Shown one piece after another: positions 8,207 to 16,410 of a stretch of 64,000 nt of DNA (within the stretch, counting starts at the first letter, position 1; each line of letters starts with the position of its first letter). The position numbers were made by a program, and so were the translations under genes. The stretch lies in contig NZ_CP061947.1 in the NCBI RefSeq assembly GCF_014838715.1, forward strand, positions 6,252,001-6,316,000. Direction: 5' to 3'. Below the pieces are notes generated by a model. It did no database searches and was not told the DNA's origin. It saw only the letters and a program-made list of their open reading frames with translations. This DNA comes from Algoriphagus sp. Y33. Lineage in GTDB: Bacteria; Bacteroidota; Bacteroidia; Cytophagales; Cyclobacteriaceae.

Positions 8207-9511
8207 ATGAGACAGTTACTCCTCAGACCCGGAGCGGAAGAATTATCCTATGAGATTCGTGGAATCGTCAAGAAAGCACGTCAAGTAGAAGCATTGGGCT
8301 ACTCAATGACCTGGGAAAATATCGGCGATCCTATCCAAAAGAGCAACCATGTGCCGGACTGGATGAAGGAGATCATTGCCGATCTGTTGAAGGAGGATAA
8401 GACCTATGGATATGCGGATTCTAAAGGTGTGCTGGAAACACGTAAGTTCCTCGCGGATCTTACCAACGAACGGGGAGGCGCGCAGATCACAGCGGAAGAT
8501 ATTCTGTTCTTTAATGGTCTAGGGGATGCTATCGCCAAGTTATACCAGTTTTTGATTCCTACAGCTAGGATTATTGGCCCTTCTCCTGCATATAGTACCC
8601 ATAGTTCTGCCGAGGCAGCACATGCCAATGCTGCCCCGATTACCTATAAGCTTGATCCGGACAATCAGTGGCTTCCGGATATGGAGGATTTGTATTTGAA
8701 AGTCAGGTATAATCCGTCCATAGTCGGAATCTTGATTATCAATCCGGATAATCCTACAGGGATGGTATATCCTCGAGAGGTTTTGGAGGCTTTTGTGAAA
8801 ATTGCAGAGGAATTTAACCTGCTTTTGATCACAGATGAGATCTACCGGAATATTACTTATAATGGAATTACAGCTGTTCCATTGGCTGAGGTAATCGGCG
8901 ATAGACCTGCGATTTCCCTAAAAGGAATTTCTAAAGAATTCCCATGGCCTGGATCTAGATGTGGCTGGATGGAATTTTATAATAGGGAATCTTCCAAGGA
9001 GTTTTCCAAGCTTTGCCAGACACTGGAAAATGCCAAAATGATCGAGGTTTGCTCTACTATTTTGCCGCAGCTGGCTATACCTAAAATCATGAAGCACCCC
9101 GCTTACTTCAAGTATAGAGAGGAAGCAAATGCCCAGATCGGAAAGCGAAGCGACTGGATGCGGGAGATTTTGGGTGATATCCCGGGAATCAAGTTTAATC
9201 CCACGCAAGGAGCTTTTTATAATACCATAGTATTTGAAGAAGGGGTGTTGAAGCAAGATCAGTTTCTGTCCATAAAAGATGAGAAACTGAAAGGATTGTT
9301 GGATTCTTGGTTGGAAGAAAGGGACATGCCTTTGGACAAGCGCTTTGTTTATAATCTATTGGCTGCCGAGCAGATTTGCGTGGTGCCTATTTCTTCCTTC
9401 TGTTCAGATCTGAGGGGATTCCGTGTGACGCTCTTGGAGGAAAATGAGGAGGTGTTTAAGAGTACTTTCAGGAGACTTGGCAGGGCGATTGAGAGTTATT
9501 TGAGGTCTTGA
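8207..9511 (+). CDS. Class I PLP-dependent aminotransferase
   Basis: The 434-residue protein is a fold-type I aminotransferase of about the usual length. Visible hallmarks are NPDNPTG (179-185), the cofactor-contacting DEIY (210-213), and SKEFPWPGSRCGW, where Lys243 should form the internal aldimine with PLP. The Arg in this last motif and one near the C-terminus (GFRVTLLE) would bind substrate carboxylates. The amino donor and acceptor cannot be told from sequence; alanine or aspartate aminotransferase-like activity is the likely range. It is monocistronic, with a strong terminator seven bases after the stop. Confidence 0.85.
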   Translation: MRQLLLRPGAEELSYEIRGIVKKARQVEALGYSMTWENIGDPIQKSNHVPDWMKEIIADLLKEDKTYGYADSKGVLETRKFLADLTNERGGAQITAEDILFFNGLGDAIAKLYQFLIPTARIIGPSPAYSTHSSAEAAHANAAPITYKLDPDNQWLPDMEDLYLKVRYNPSIVGILIINPDNPTGMVYPREVLEAFVKIAEEFNLLLITDEIYRNITYNGITAVPLAEVIGDRPAISLKGISKEFPWPGSRCGWMEFYNRESSKEFSKLCQTLENAKMIEVCSTILPQLAIPKIMKHPAYFKYREEANAQIGKRSDWMREILGDIPGIKFNPTQGAFYNTIVFEEGVLKQDQFLSIKDEKLKGLLDSWLEERDMPLDKRFVYNLLAAEQICVVPISSFCSDLRGFRVTLLEENEEVFKSTFRRLGRAIESYLRS

Positions 9512-9517
9512 TACCCA

Positions 9518-9547
9518 CCCCCCGAGGGTTCTAAAACCCTCGGGGGG
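9518..9547. terminator. Strong palindrome: terminator and possible RAYT-linked repeat
   Basis: A perfect 13-bp stem (CCCCCCGAGGGTT with its complement) closes a CTAA loop directly after the aminotransferase and just beyond the 3' end of the RAYT gene. It can act as a bidirectional terminator between these convergent genes. The same kind of palindrome on the other side of the RAYT gene suggests it may also be a REP-like target sequence. Confidence 0.8.
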
Positions 9548-9559
9548 TTGTAAAATTAG

Positions 9560-10120
9560 TTATTTTTCAGCGGTGTCAAATTTTAATTCAATTGATGTTT
9601 TGTGAGCAGAAATCATTTCTTCTTTTCCTCCAAACCATTCTATGACTTTTTCTCTTTCCAGCAAGGTTTGTTTTTCAGAAAAAAAGGCATTCCAGGAACT
9701 ATAGTGCCATTTAGAGAAATCTTTCACAAATCCATGATGAGATGGATTTTGATGAATATAAGTGACACATCTCGTAAAGTATGAGTCACTGTCTATTTTT
9801 TTTCTTTTCAGATTAGACATGAATAAGCTCCCTTTTCTATGGTATTTCTTATTGTAGGATTGGCAGTAACAATTAAGAAGATTAGAAAAGGCTTTGCTCG
9901 TGGATGATGCTGGGTCTTCATTTACCTGAATCAAAAAGTGGAAATGATTTGGCATGAGGCAATAGGCGAAAGTCTTTACTACGGGGGATAAATAGAAGGA
10001 ATACTTCGACAGGAAAAAATAGTAATTCTCATCTTCTCGAAAAATGTTTTCCATCCCATTTGCATGAGTCCATACATGGTAATATCCACCTGGTTCAAAT
10101 GGTATTGTAGGTCTTGGCAT
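9560..10120 (-). mobile_element. REP-associated tyrosine transposase (RAYT, Y1_Tnp)
   Basis: The 186-residue protein is a single-strand DNA HUH endonuclease of the IS200-like Y1 family. The metal-binding HUH motif is His59-Phe-His61 (within PNHFHF), and Tyr120 in YIHQNP is the likely nucleophile. The N-terminal GGYYHVWTHANGMENIF and C-terminal YSSWNAF segments are typical of RAYTs rather than IS200/IS605 transposases. RAYTs are usually domesticated, single-copy enzymes that act on short extragenic palindromes. Two perfect palindromes flank this gene, at 9518-9547 and 10154-10185. Confidence 0.88.
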
Positions 10121-10153
10121 AGTAAAAGTTACTAAACTGAATAATTATTGATA

Positions 10154-10185
10154 ACCCTTCAAGGGACTTAAAGCCCTTGAAGGGT
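10154..10185. repeat. Palindrome flanking the RAYT gene
   Basis: A perfect 12-bp inverted repeat, ACCCTTCAAGGG with its complement around an 8-base centre, lies between the RAYT start and the 3' end of the phospholipase-like gene. Palindromes of this ACCCT...AGGGT type are the expected substrates of RAYTs, and it may also terminate the upstream minus-strand gene. Confidence 0.75.
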
Positions 10186-10196
10186 CTTTCTTCCTT

Positions 10197-11132
10197 TCAA
10201 TGGTCTCTCACTTTAATCTTTGCATCCGGGATGATGATTTCTTCTTCTAAAGTTTTTTTAGGAAAAACTGACAGATCAGGCTGCCCGGCATTTACCCAGG
10301 CGGTAAACCAAAAATCCGCAATCATTTTGATGGATTTTTTCATTTGACGTTCAATTTGGCCATTTAGAGCAAGAGCATAGGCCTCTGTGAATTCTCGCGA
10401 ATAAACGCGAACGGTTAAATTGTTCCGTTCTTCATAACTGTATTTCCGGTCGGGGGAAAAGTTTTGCGTCAATTCCCTTTCTACCATCAGCACGCTATCC
10501 ACTTTTCCATGGGCTTCCGCCACGGCATCCCATAGTGCCAACTGGGGCTTTTCCACATATTCCGCTTGCCCGACCCATAGCGGATAATCCTTTGCCTGAA
10601 GCTCTGGAACACGGCTTTCCCAGAAACCATGTATTCCGATTTGATCGGTCAGCTGGCCATTATAATTTACCGTAGTGTGTAGCGGGACATTCAGATCGCC
10701 TATATAATGCCCCAAGTCAGCAGAGAGCCTCAAAATAGCGGCTGAGTTTTTTGATTCGAAGGCTTTTGTAAGATTTAGGAAGGTGAAATAAGCAGACCAT
10801 GGGCCGATTCCATTTGCCCGAAGACTGTCTTCTGTGAGTTTTTCTACTGCCTCATTCCAGTATTTTGGCAAAATCTGAAGCGCAGAATCCCCATAAAAAT
10901 CCAGATCGATAAAATGCTTTTCAGCTTCACCTTTTACCGCATATCTTCTTCGGTCAGGATTTACTGCATTTTCAGTAATGTATTGGATCTGAGGTTTATA
11001 AAACCCAATCATTTCCTCCGGAAGTGAAAAGACGGCAAGCCTGTTTATCAAGGCATGTGCGTAGAATCCCCAGTAACCTGTAGAATCGGAAATAAAAAAA
11101 GGCCAAAATATCCAGATTAGAAAAAATCTCAT
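10197..11132 (-). CDS. Zinc-dependent phospholipase C / S1-P1 nuclease-like protein
   Basis: The 311-residue protein starts with a hydrophobic leader (FFLIWIFWPFF) followed by WGFYAHALINR, which places the family's N-terminal Trp and His ligand just after signal cleavage. The core DLGHYIGDLNVPLH (residues 139-152) and IHGFWES (167-173) supply the His and Asp ligands of the trinuclear zinc site of the phospholipase C / S1-P1 nuclease fold. It is presumably secreted to the periplasm, hydrolysing phosphate esters or single-stranded nucleic acid. It stands alone. Confidence 0.75.
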   Translation of the reverse strand: MRFFLIWIFWPFFISDSTGYWGFYAHALINRLAVFSLPEEMIGFYKPQIQYITENAVNPDRRRYAVKGEAEKHFIDLDFYGDSALQILPKYWNEAVEKLTEDSLRANGIGPWSAYFTFLNLTKAFESKNSAAILRLSADLGHYIGDLNVPLHTTVNYNGQLTDQIGIHGFWESRVPELQAKDYPLWVGQAEYVEKPQLALWDAVAEAHGKVDSVLMVERELTQNFSPDRKYSYEERNNLTVRVYSREFTEAYALALNGQIERQMKKSIKMIADFWFTAWVNAGQPDLSVFPKKTLEEEIIIPDAKIKVRDH

Positions 11133-11261
11133 TCTTAAAAATAATCAAAATGTTTAGGATGTATATACTTCAATATAAGCTATATTTGCGCAAATATAGG
11201 AGCAAACGCCAAATTATTGAATCCAAAGAAGACTGATTACCATAGGAATGTTTAAAATTCC

Positions 11262-11293
11262 TTTGGCAGTATTAATAAATTACAATAACTTTG
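11262..11293 (+). promoter_or_regulatory. Bacteroidota-type promoter of rpsT
   Basis: TTTG (11262-11265), a 20-base spacer and TAACTTTG (11286-11293) match the primary-sigma consensus of Bacteroidota. The promoter lies about 50 bases upstream of the rpsT start. Confidence 0.85.
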
Positions 11294-11344
11294 CACTCCG
11301 ATTCGGAATAGGGACACGTAAAGAAATTCAATTAATATCAAGAT

Positions 11345-11599
11345 ATGGCAAATCACAAATCAGCTCTGAAGAGAATTCGTGCTAACGAAGCTAAGCGTTT
11401 GAGAAACAGATATCAGGCTAAAACAACTAGAACTTTCATCAAAAGATTGAAAGCAACTACTGATAAAGTAGAAGCTTCTGAGCTTTACAAAAAAGTATCT
11501 TCTATGTTGGACAAGTTGGCTAAGAAGAATGTGATTCACAAGAACAACGCAAGTAACAAAAAATCAAGATTGGCAAAGTTCGTATCCGCACTAGGTTGA
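11345..11599 (+). CDS. rpsT: 30S ribosomal protein S20
   Basis: The 84-residue basic protein starts MANHKSALKRIRANEAKRLR and has the S20 three-helix pattern, with FIKRLK and a C-terminal KNNASNKKSRLAKFV. S20 is a primary 16S rRNA-binding protein of the small subunit. The gene is monocistronic, with a good promoter at 11262-11293 and a hairpin terminator 22 bases after the stop. Confidence 0.98.
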   Translation: MANHKSALKRIRANEAKRLRNRYQAKTTRTFIKRLKATTDKVEASELYKKVSSMLDKLAKKNVIHKNNASNKKSRLAKFVSALG

Positions 11600-11621
11600 T
11601 CTTTTAAGATTTTATTTCTCT

Positions 11622-11648
11622 AAAACCCTGCTAGACGGGGTTTTTTTT
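11622..11648 (+). terminator. rpsT terminator
   Basis: AAAACCC and GGGTTTT form the stem around a nine-base loop, followed by a run of T. It lies directly downstream of rpsT. Confidence 0.85.
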
Positions 11649-11693
11649 ATGCCTTGAAGTAATTAAATTCATAGCTCACTTTTTTTGACCACT

Positions 11694-12389
11694 ATGAATA
11701 CTTACTCTTCGATCAAAATTTCCCAGCTTGCAGAAGAAGACCGGCCTCGCGAAAAACTTCTCATCAAAGGTAGATCGGCTCTGACTGATGCGGAGCTTAT
11801 TGCCATATTAATCGGTTCCGGCACTCCTTCAGTGAGTGCTGTGGATCTCTCCAAGCATATTCTTGCCGGTATAAATTATGACCTGAGAGCACTAGCAAAG
11901 CTCTCCATCCAAGATTTGAAAAAATTTAAGGGGATAGGGGAAGCTAAGGCTATTTCCATTATTGCCGCCATGGAACTGGGACGAAGAAGGAAAGATTCGG
12001 AGCCCGTAACAAAACCACGCATTACCTCTTCTCAGGATATTTATGAACTGATGAGATCTGATTTGCTGGACGAACAAATAGAACATTTTTATCTCATCTT
12101 GCTCAATAGGGGCAATCAAGTCGTCAAAAAACAGCGGATTTCCCAAGGAGGTACTGCGGGTACCGTCGTGGATGTCAAGATAGTCTTCAAACTTGCGCTT
12201 GAGCATCTGGCACAGTCCATCATCCTCGTTCATAATCATCCAAGTGGCAACCTTGGTCCTTCGGACCAAGACAAACGGCTTACCCGGCGGTTGGTCACAA
12301 TAGGCAGGGAATTGGATTTGCCGGTGTTGGATCATGTGATTTTTACAGATGTTGGCTACTTTAGCTTCGCCGATGAGGGCATACTCTGA
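11694..12389 (+). CDS. radC: RadC family JAMM/MPN+ protein
   Basis: The protein has an N-terminal helix-hairpin-helix region (KLSIQDLKKFKGIGEAKA) and a C-terminal JAMM metal-binding motif, HNHPSGNLGPSDQD. This is the RadC (YeeS/DUF2466) layout, found in almost all bacteria. Despite the name, a role in DNA repair is not established; a metalloprotease or nuclease activity is inferred from the JAMM fold. The ATG at 11694 is preferred to a TTG three codons upstream. At 231 residues it has the usual length. The first leader element begins within ten bases of its stop. Confidence 0.93.
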   Translation: MNTYSSIKISQLAEEDRPREKLLIKGRSALTDAELIAILIGSGTPSVSAVDLSKHILAGINYDLRALAKLSIQDLKKFKGIGEAKAISIIAAMELGRRRKDSEPVTKPRITSSQDIYELMRSDLLDEQIEHFYLILLNRGNQVVKKQRISQGGTAGTVVDVKIVFKLALEHLAQSIILVHNHPSGNLGPSDQDKRLTRRLVTIGRELDLPVLDHVIFTDVGYFSFADEGIL

Positions 12390-12394
12390 TGCGA

Positions 12395-12475
12395 TAAAAT
12401 CGAGCCTGCCCGAGGCTATCCCCATTTTCTTCGTCACGGGATAGATTATGGCCTGGAAATAGAAATTATCAACAC
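12395..12475 (+). repeat. Leader element R1, directly before the DUF1684 gene
   Basis: This is a shortened copy of the leader element family. It begins ATAAAATCGAGCCTGCCCGAG, the equivalent of ATGAAATCGAGCCTGCCTGAG in copies R2 and R5. It contains an arm TATCCC pairing with GGGATA, then ends AATTATCAACAC directly before the ATG of the next gene. Confidence 0.6.
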
Positions 12476-13093
12476 ATGAAAAATAACACGATTATACTTC
12501 TGATTGTCTCCGTGGTGGTTTTAGCTGCGGTGGTTTATACACTGACAGGTGCTGAGAGTCCCGAGGATTACATTGAAAGGATTGAGAAAGAACGTGAGAA
12601 GCAGTTTAAATTCCTCCGTTTTGAATTTGATTCGCCTCTGACAGAAGAGCAAAAATTGAATTTTGCAAAATTGAATTTTTATCCGATTGACCCTACCTAC
12701 AAAGTGAAAGCGAGACTTTTGCCGATCGAAGAAAGGAAAGTGAGGGAGGTGCCATTGACGGATGGAAGTAAGGAGAAATACATTGAGCATTCTTGGGCAG
12801 AGTTTGAACTGAGCGGTAAGACTGAAAAGCTTTTGCTATTGCAGGCAATCAATGAACCGGATAAGCGAAATTTCTTTTTGGCATTTGCGGACAAAACCAG
12901 TGCGGGGGAAACTTACGGTGGCGGCAGATATATCAATGCCCGTCAGGATGGTAAAAACAGCATTACCCTAGATTTTAACATGGCTTATAATCCTTACTGC
13001 GCTTATAATCCGGATTACGCCTGTCCACTCCCCCCCAAAGAAAACTTACTGGAGATCCCAATTCCCGTGGGCGAGAAAAATTACGGGAAATAG
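12476..13093 (+). CDS. DUF1684 family protein
   Basis: The 205-residue protein has an N-terminal hydrophobic helix (residues 5-24), probably an uncleaved signal or anchor. The DUF1684 signature follows: YGGGRYIN, then LDFNMAYNPYCAYN, YACPLPPKENLLE and a final VGEKNYGK. The function of DUF1684 is unknown; it is widespread in Bacteroidota and Actinobacteria. Its leader is element R1 and it is followed by a terminator with a UUCG loop. Confidence 0.88.
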   Translation: MKNNTIILLIVSVVVLAAVVYTLTGAESPEDYIERIEKEREKQFKFLRFEFDSPLTEEQKLNFAKLNFYPIDPTYKVKARLLPIEERKVREVPLTDGSKEKYIEHSWAEFELSGKTEKLLLLQAINEPDKRNFFLAFADKTSAGETYGGGRYINARQDGKNSITLDFNMAYNPYCAYNPDYACPLPPKENLLEIPIPVGEKNYGK

Positions 13094-13141
13094 CCTTTCC
13101 GCCTAGCTCAAATCTCTTAAATTTGTACGTACTATTAAATA

Positions 13142-13165
13142 AAAAGGGGTTTTCGAACCCCTTTT
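13142..13165 (+). terminator. Terminator with UUCG tetraloop
   Basis: AAAAGGGGTT and AACCCCTTTT pair around TTCG, followed by T-rich sequence. It ends the DUF1684 transcript. Confidence 0.9.
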
Positions 13166-13208
13166 GTATATCTCGCAGATCATTTGGTTTGCTTTATTAG
13201 GAATGACT

Positions 13209-13358
13209 TATGAAATCGAGCCTGCCTGAGGCATACAGGCATGACTCAAGTGTCACATACTGAGATGATAATCTTGCGACCTGACTGAAGGCAGGCAGGG
13301 GTTCCGTAGCCTGCTCCGACTAATCGGGGGTGACTGCTAAAAAAGAAATTATAAACAC
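13209..13358 (+). repeat. Leader element R2, directly before pheT
   Basis: The element starts TATGAAATCGAGCCTGCC, has an inserted CCTGAGGCATACAGG hairpin, then a 14-base hairpin TGACTCAAGTGTCA at 13242-13255 followed by CATACTGAGATGATAAT. It ends AATTATAAACAC directly before the pheT ATG. A short frame from 13210 encodes MKSSLPEAYRHDSSVTY and stops at 13263. The second half carries an extra palindrome-rich segment, making this the longest copy. Confidence 0.7.
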
Positions 13359-15770
13359 ATGAAAATTTCAATAAATCGATTAAAAAAATATATACCCCAC
13401 ACCGAATCGGCTGAGGAAATCGCTGCCTTGCTGACTCAGTCCGGATTGGAAGTGGAGGGCATAGAAGAATTCGTCTCAGTCAAAGGAGGACTGGAAGGTA
13501 TTGTGATCGGTGAGGTGCTTACCTGTGAAAAACACCCGAATGCCGATAAATTAAGTGTGACCACGGTTGATATTGGTAGCGGCATCTCTCCCATAGTTTG
13601 CGGAGCTCCCAACGTAGCCAAAGGTCAAAAGGTATTGGTTGCAACTGTTGGAGCTACGCTTTACCCCTCCGAAGGCGATTCATTTCAGATTAAGAAAGCA
13701 AAGATCAGAGGTGAAGTTTCGGAAGGGATGATTTGCGCTGAGGATGAGTTAGGCCTTGGTTCTAGCCATGCAGGGATTATGGTGTTGGACACGGATTTGC
13801 CAAATGGTACTCCCGCATTTGAGTTTATCGAAGTAGGGCAAGACAGGGTTTTGGAAATTGGCTTGACCCCAAACCGGGCTGATGCAGCTTCGCATTTAGG
13901 TGTCGCCCGTGATTTGAAAGCACTTTTGGGTCGAGATTTAGCGATCGATTCAGCTCCTGAATTGAACGTGGAGGCTTCAGGCCCTGCCATTGAGGTGGAG
14001 GTGGAAAGTACTGCCGATTGTCCGCGCTATGCAGGTGTGGTGATGACCGGTTTGAAGGTTGGGCCTTCTCCCGCTTGGCTTCAGAATTTCTTGAAAGCGC
14101 TTGACCTGGAGCCTATTAATAATGTGGTGGATATCACCAATTTTATTTTACATGATCTTGGGCAGCCTCTTCATGCGTTTGATGCAGCGAAAATTTCCGG
14201 AGGAAAAATTATCGTAGGCAAAATGCCAAAGGATGCCAAGTTTGTGACATTGGATGGGAAAGAACGCAAGCTTTCCGGTGAAGAGCTGATGATCAAAGAC
14301 GCAAAAGGCGGACTTTGCATCGCCGGTGTCTTTGGAGGAGTAGATTCTGGAGTTTCTGATAGTACTACAACTATTTTCTTGGAGTCGGCTTATTTCTCTC
14401 CTGATATAGTAAGAAAAGGAAGCCAGTTTCATGGGTTGAAGACAGATGCTTCGTTCCGGTTTGAAAGAGGAACTGATCCAAATATGCCTGTTTATGCGCT
14501 GAAAATGGCGGTCAAGCTTTTGAAGGAAATCGCAGGAGGAAAAGTATGTTCTGAGTTGACGGATATTTACCCGGAGCCGATTGAGGATTTTGTGATCGAG
14601 GTGAATTATGGCCATATCAATCGACTGATCGGAAAGAAAATTGAGCCCTCACAGGTGAGATCGATTTTGGAAAGTTTGGAAATCAAAGTTGAAAATGAAA
14701 CCGCAGAAGGTTTTACCGCGATTGCCAAGCCGTACCGTGTAGATGTGACCCGTGAAGCGGATATTATTGAGGAGATTTTGAGGGTTTACGGCTTTCACAA
14801 TGTGGCCCTTTCCGAGAATCTCAGAACGGATTACCTTGCAGAGCATCCTGCAAAAGACCTGAGCAAGCTGCAGTATCGCTTGACAGAGATTTTGACGGGT
14901 CAGGGCTATTATGAGATGATTACGAATAGTTTGACGAAATCTACCTATGCGGAGAAATCCGGTTTCTTGGATCCAAAGGACAGCGTAGTCATCTACAATA
15001 AGCTTAGTGAAGATCTGGATGTGATGCGTCAGAGTTTACTTTACTCCGGCTTGGAAGTGCTGGCTAGGAATATCAATAGACGTCAGACTGATTTGAAATA
15101 CTTCGAGTTTGGCACCGTTTATCATAAGTCCGAAGAAGGATATGCAGAAAGCAAGAGACTTTCACTTTTCCTTACAGGTAAGAAAACAGCCGAAAGCTGG
15201 GTGGAACCAACCAAAGGGTTCGCATTCACGGATTTGTACGCTACAGTGGAGGGGATTCTGGAAAAGCTAAATGTGCAGCCGGGCGATCTTTCTATGGTGG
15301 AGACTGCGCCGTATGCCTATGGCTTGAAGATCATGCTGGGACAAAAGGAACTGGCCACTATAGGTTTGCTTGACGATAAGATTTTGAAGCAAGCGGAAGT
15401 ACGGCAGGAAGTTTGGTATGCTGAGTTGAATTGGGATCTGCTTTGCAAAAAAGCTTCGGGTTTGAAGAAATTTGAGGAGATCTCAAAATTCCCGGAAGTT
15501 CGCAGGGATCTTTCCCTGGTGATAGACAAAACGGTGAGTTATGACCAGGTGAAATCTGTCGCAGTGGAGTTTGGAGGAAAATTATTAAAAAGAATTGGGG
15601 TTTTTGATGTGTACCAAGGAGATAAAATTGATGCGGGCAAGAAAGCCTATGCATTAAGTTTTCATCTACAGGATCAGGAAAATACATTGACTGATAAGGT
15701 AATTGACAAAACTATGAGTAAATTGATTCAAGCCTTTGAGAAAGAGGTAGGTGCTTTGATAAGAACATAG
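13359..15770 (+). CDS. pheT: Phenylalanyl-tRNA synthetase beta subunit
   Basis: The 803-residue protein has the full bacterial PheT layout: an N-terminal B1 / EMAP-like tRNA-binding domain (about 40-150, with KHPNADKLSVTTVDIG and GMICAEDELGLG), the B3/B4 editing domain, the B5 domain (about 400-475), the catalytic-like core and a C-terminal ferredoxin-fold anticodon-binding domain beginning EISKFPEVRRDLSLVI. It pairs with PheS, which is not in the window; separated pheS and pheT are normal in Bacteroidota. Its leader is element R2. The next gene starts three bases after its stop. Confidence 0.98.
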   Translation: MKISINRLKKYIPHTESAEEIAALLTQSGLEVEGIEEFVSVKGGLEGIVIGEVLTCEKHPNADKLSVTTVDIGSGISPIVCGAPNVAKGQKVLVATVGATLYPSEGDSFQIKKAKIRGEVSEGMICAEDELGLGSSHAGIMVLDTDLPNGTPAFEFIEVGQDRVLEIGLTPNRADAASHLGVARDLKALLGRDLAIDSAPELNVEASGPAIEVEVESTADCPRYAGVVMTGLKVGPSPAWLQNFLKALDLEPINNVVDITNFILHDLGQPLHAFDAAKISGGKIIVGKMPKDAKFVTLDGKERKLSGEELMIKDAKGGLCIAGVFGGVDSGVSDSTTTIFLESAYFSPDIVRKGSQFHGLKTDASFRFERGTDPNMPVYALKMAVKLLKEIAGGKVCSELTDIYPEPIEDFVIEVNYGHINRLIGKKIEPSQVRSILESLEIKVENETAEGFTAIAKPYRVDVTREADIIEEILRVYGFHNVALSENLRTDYLAEHPAKDLSKLQYRLTEILTGQGYYEMITNSLTKSTYAEKSGFLDPKDSVVIYNKLSEDLDVMRQSLLYSGLEVLARNINRRQTDLKYFEFGTVYHKSEEGYAESKRLSLFLTGKKTAESWVEPTKGFAFTDLYATVEGILEKLNVQPGDLSMVETAPYAYGLKIMLGQKELATIGLLDDKILKQAEVRQEVWYAELNWDLLCKKASGLKKFEEISKFPEVRRDLSLVIDKTVSYDQVKSVAVEFGGKLLKRIGVFDVYQGDKIDAGKKAYALSFHLQDQENTLTDKVIDKTMSKLIQAFEKEVGALIRT

Positions 15771-15772
15771 AA

Positions 15773-16057
15773 ATGATTCAAGAGGAACTGCAAAAATTAG
15801 AGAAACTAGCTCTACAAACTAGTAGTAAATTGCTTGAGGTAAGTGAGGAAAACCGGCAATTGAAGCAAAAATTATCTGAAATAAGCACGGCTTTGGATAA
15901 AAAAGAGCAGGAAATCGAACATTTTAAAAATAAAATTAAAATTAGTAACATTGTAGACAACCAACCGGTGAATCCGGAACAGTCAACTGAAATGAGTGAC
16001 CTAATCAATAATTATATACAAGAAATCGATCATTTAATCACCTACTTATCTGAGTGA
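15773..16057 (+). CDS. Small coiled-coil protein between pheT and zapA
   Basis: The 94-residue, highly charged protein has heptad repeats over residues 4-55 and a C-terminal helix ending DHLITYLSE. It follows pheT by two bases and precedes zapA by one, so it is cotranscribed and translationally linked. The position next to ZapA and the coiled coil suggest a divisome role, perhaps ZapB-like, but I see no sequence match that proves this. Confidence 0.75.
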   Translation: MIQEELQKLEKLALQTSSKLLEVSEENRQLKQKLSEISTALDKKEQEIEHFKNKIKISNIVDNQPVNPEQSTEMSDLINNYIQEIDHLITYLSE

Positions 16058-16058
16058 T

Positions 16059-16343
16059 ATGGAGACACTTGCCATCCGTTTAAAAATAGGGGATAGAGAA
16101 TATCCCATGCGCGTGAAGATCGAGGATGAATCCAAAATCCGGCATGCGGGCAAGTTGATTAATGAAAAATTAAAAAAGTATAAAGAGGAGTACGGACTGG
16201 ACGACAACCAGGATTTGCTGGCTATGGTAGCCTTTGATTGCATGGTGGAATCATTGGAAACCAATCAGGTGAATACGGAAGATTCCGAGCATATAAAATC
16301 CAGTATTTCTCATATCAATGCTTTGCTGTCTAAGGCTTTGTAA
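16059..16343 (+). CDS. zapA: Cell division protein ZapA
   Basis: The 94-residue protein has the ZapA pattern: an N-terminal beta unit (LAIRLKIGDREYPMRV), a helix with IRHAGKLINEKL and DLLAMVAFDCMVESL, then a short coiled coil. ZapA crosslinks FtsZ protofilaments at the division site. It is shorter than the proteobacterial form, as is usual in Bacteroidota. It is the last gene of the pheT transcription unit before rny, 67 bases downstream. Confidence 0.9.
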   Translation: METLAIRLKIGDREYPMRVKIEDESKIRHAGKLINEKLKKYKEEYGLDDNQDLLAMVAFDCMVESLETNQVNTEDSEHIKSSISHINALLSKAL

Positions 16344-16410
16344 TTATTTATAACACAAAATTCGGAAGATTTTTCAGATTCCCCAGGTTTAATTTATATC
16401 CAAAATACCT

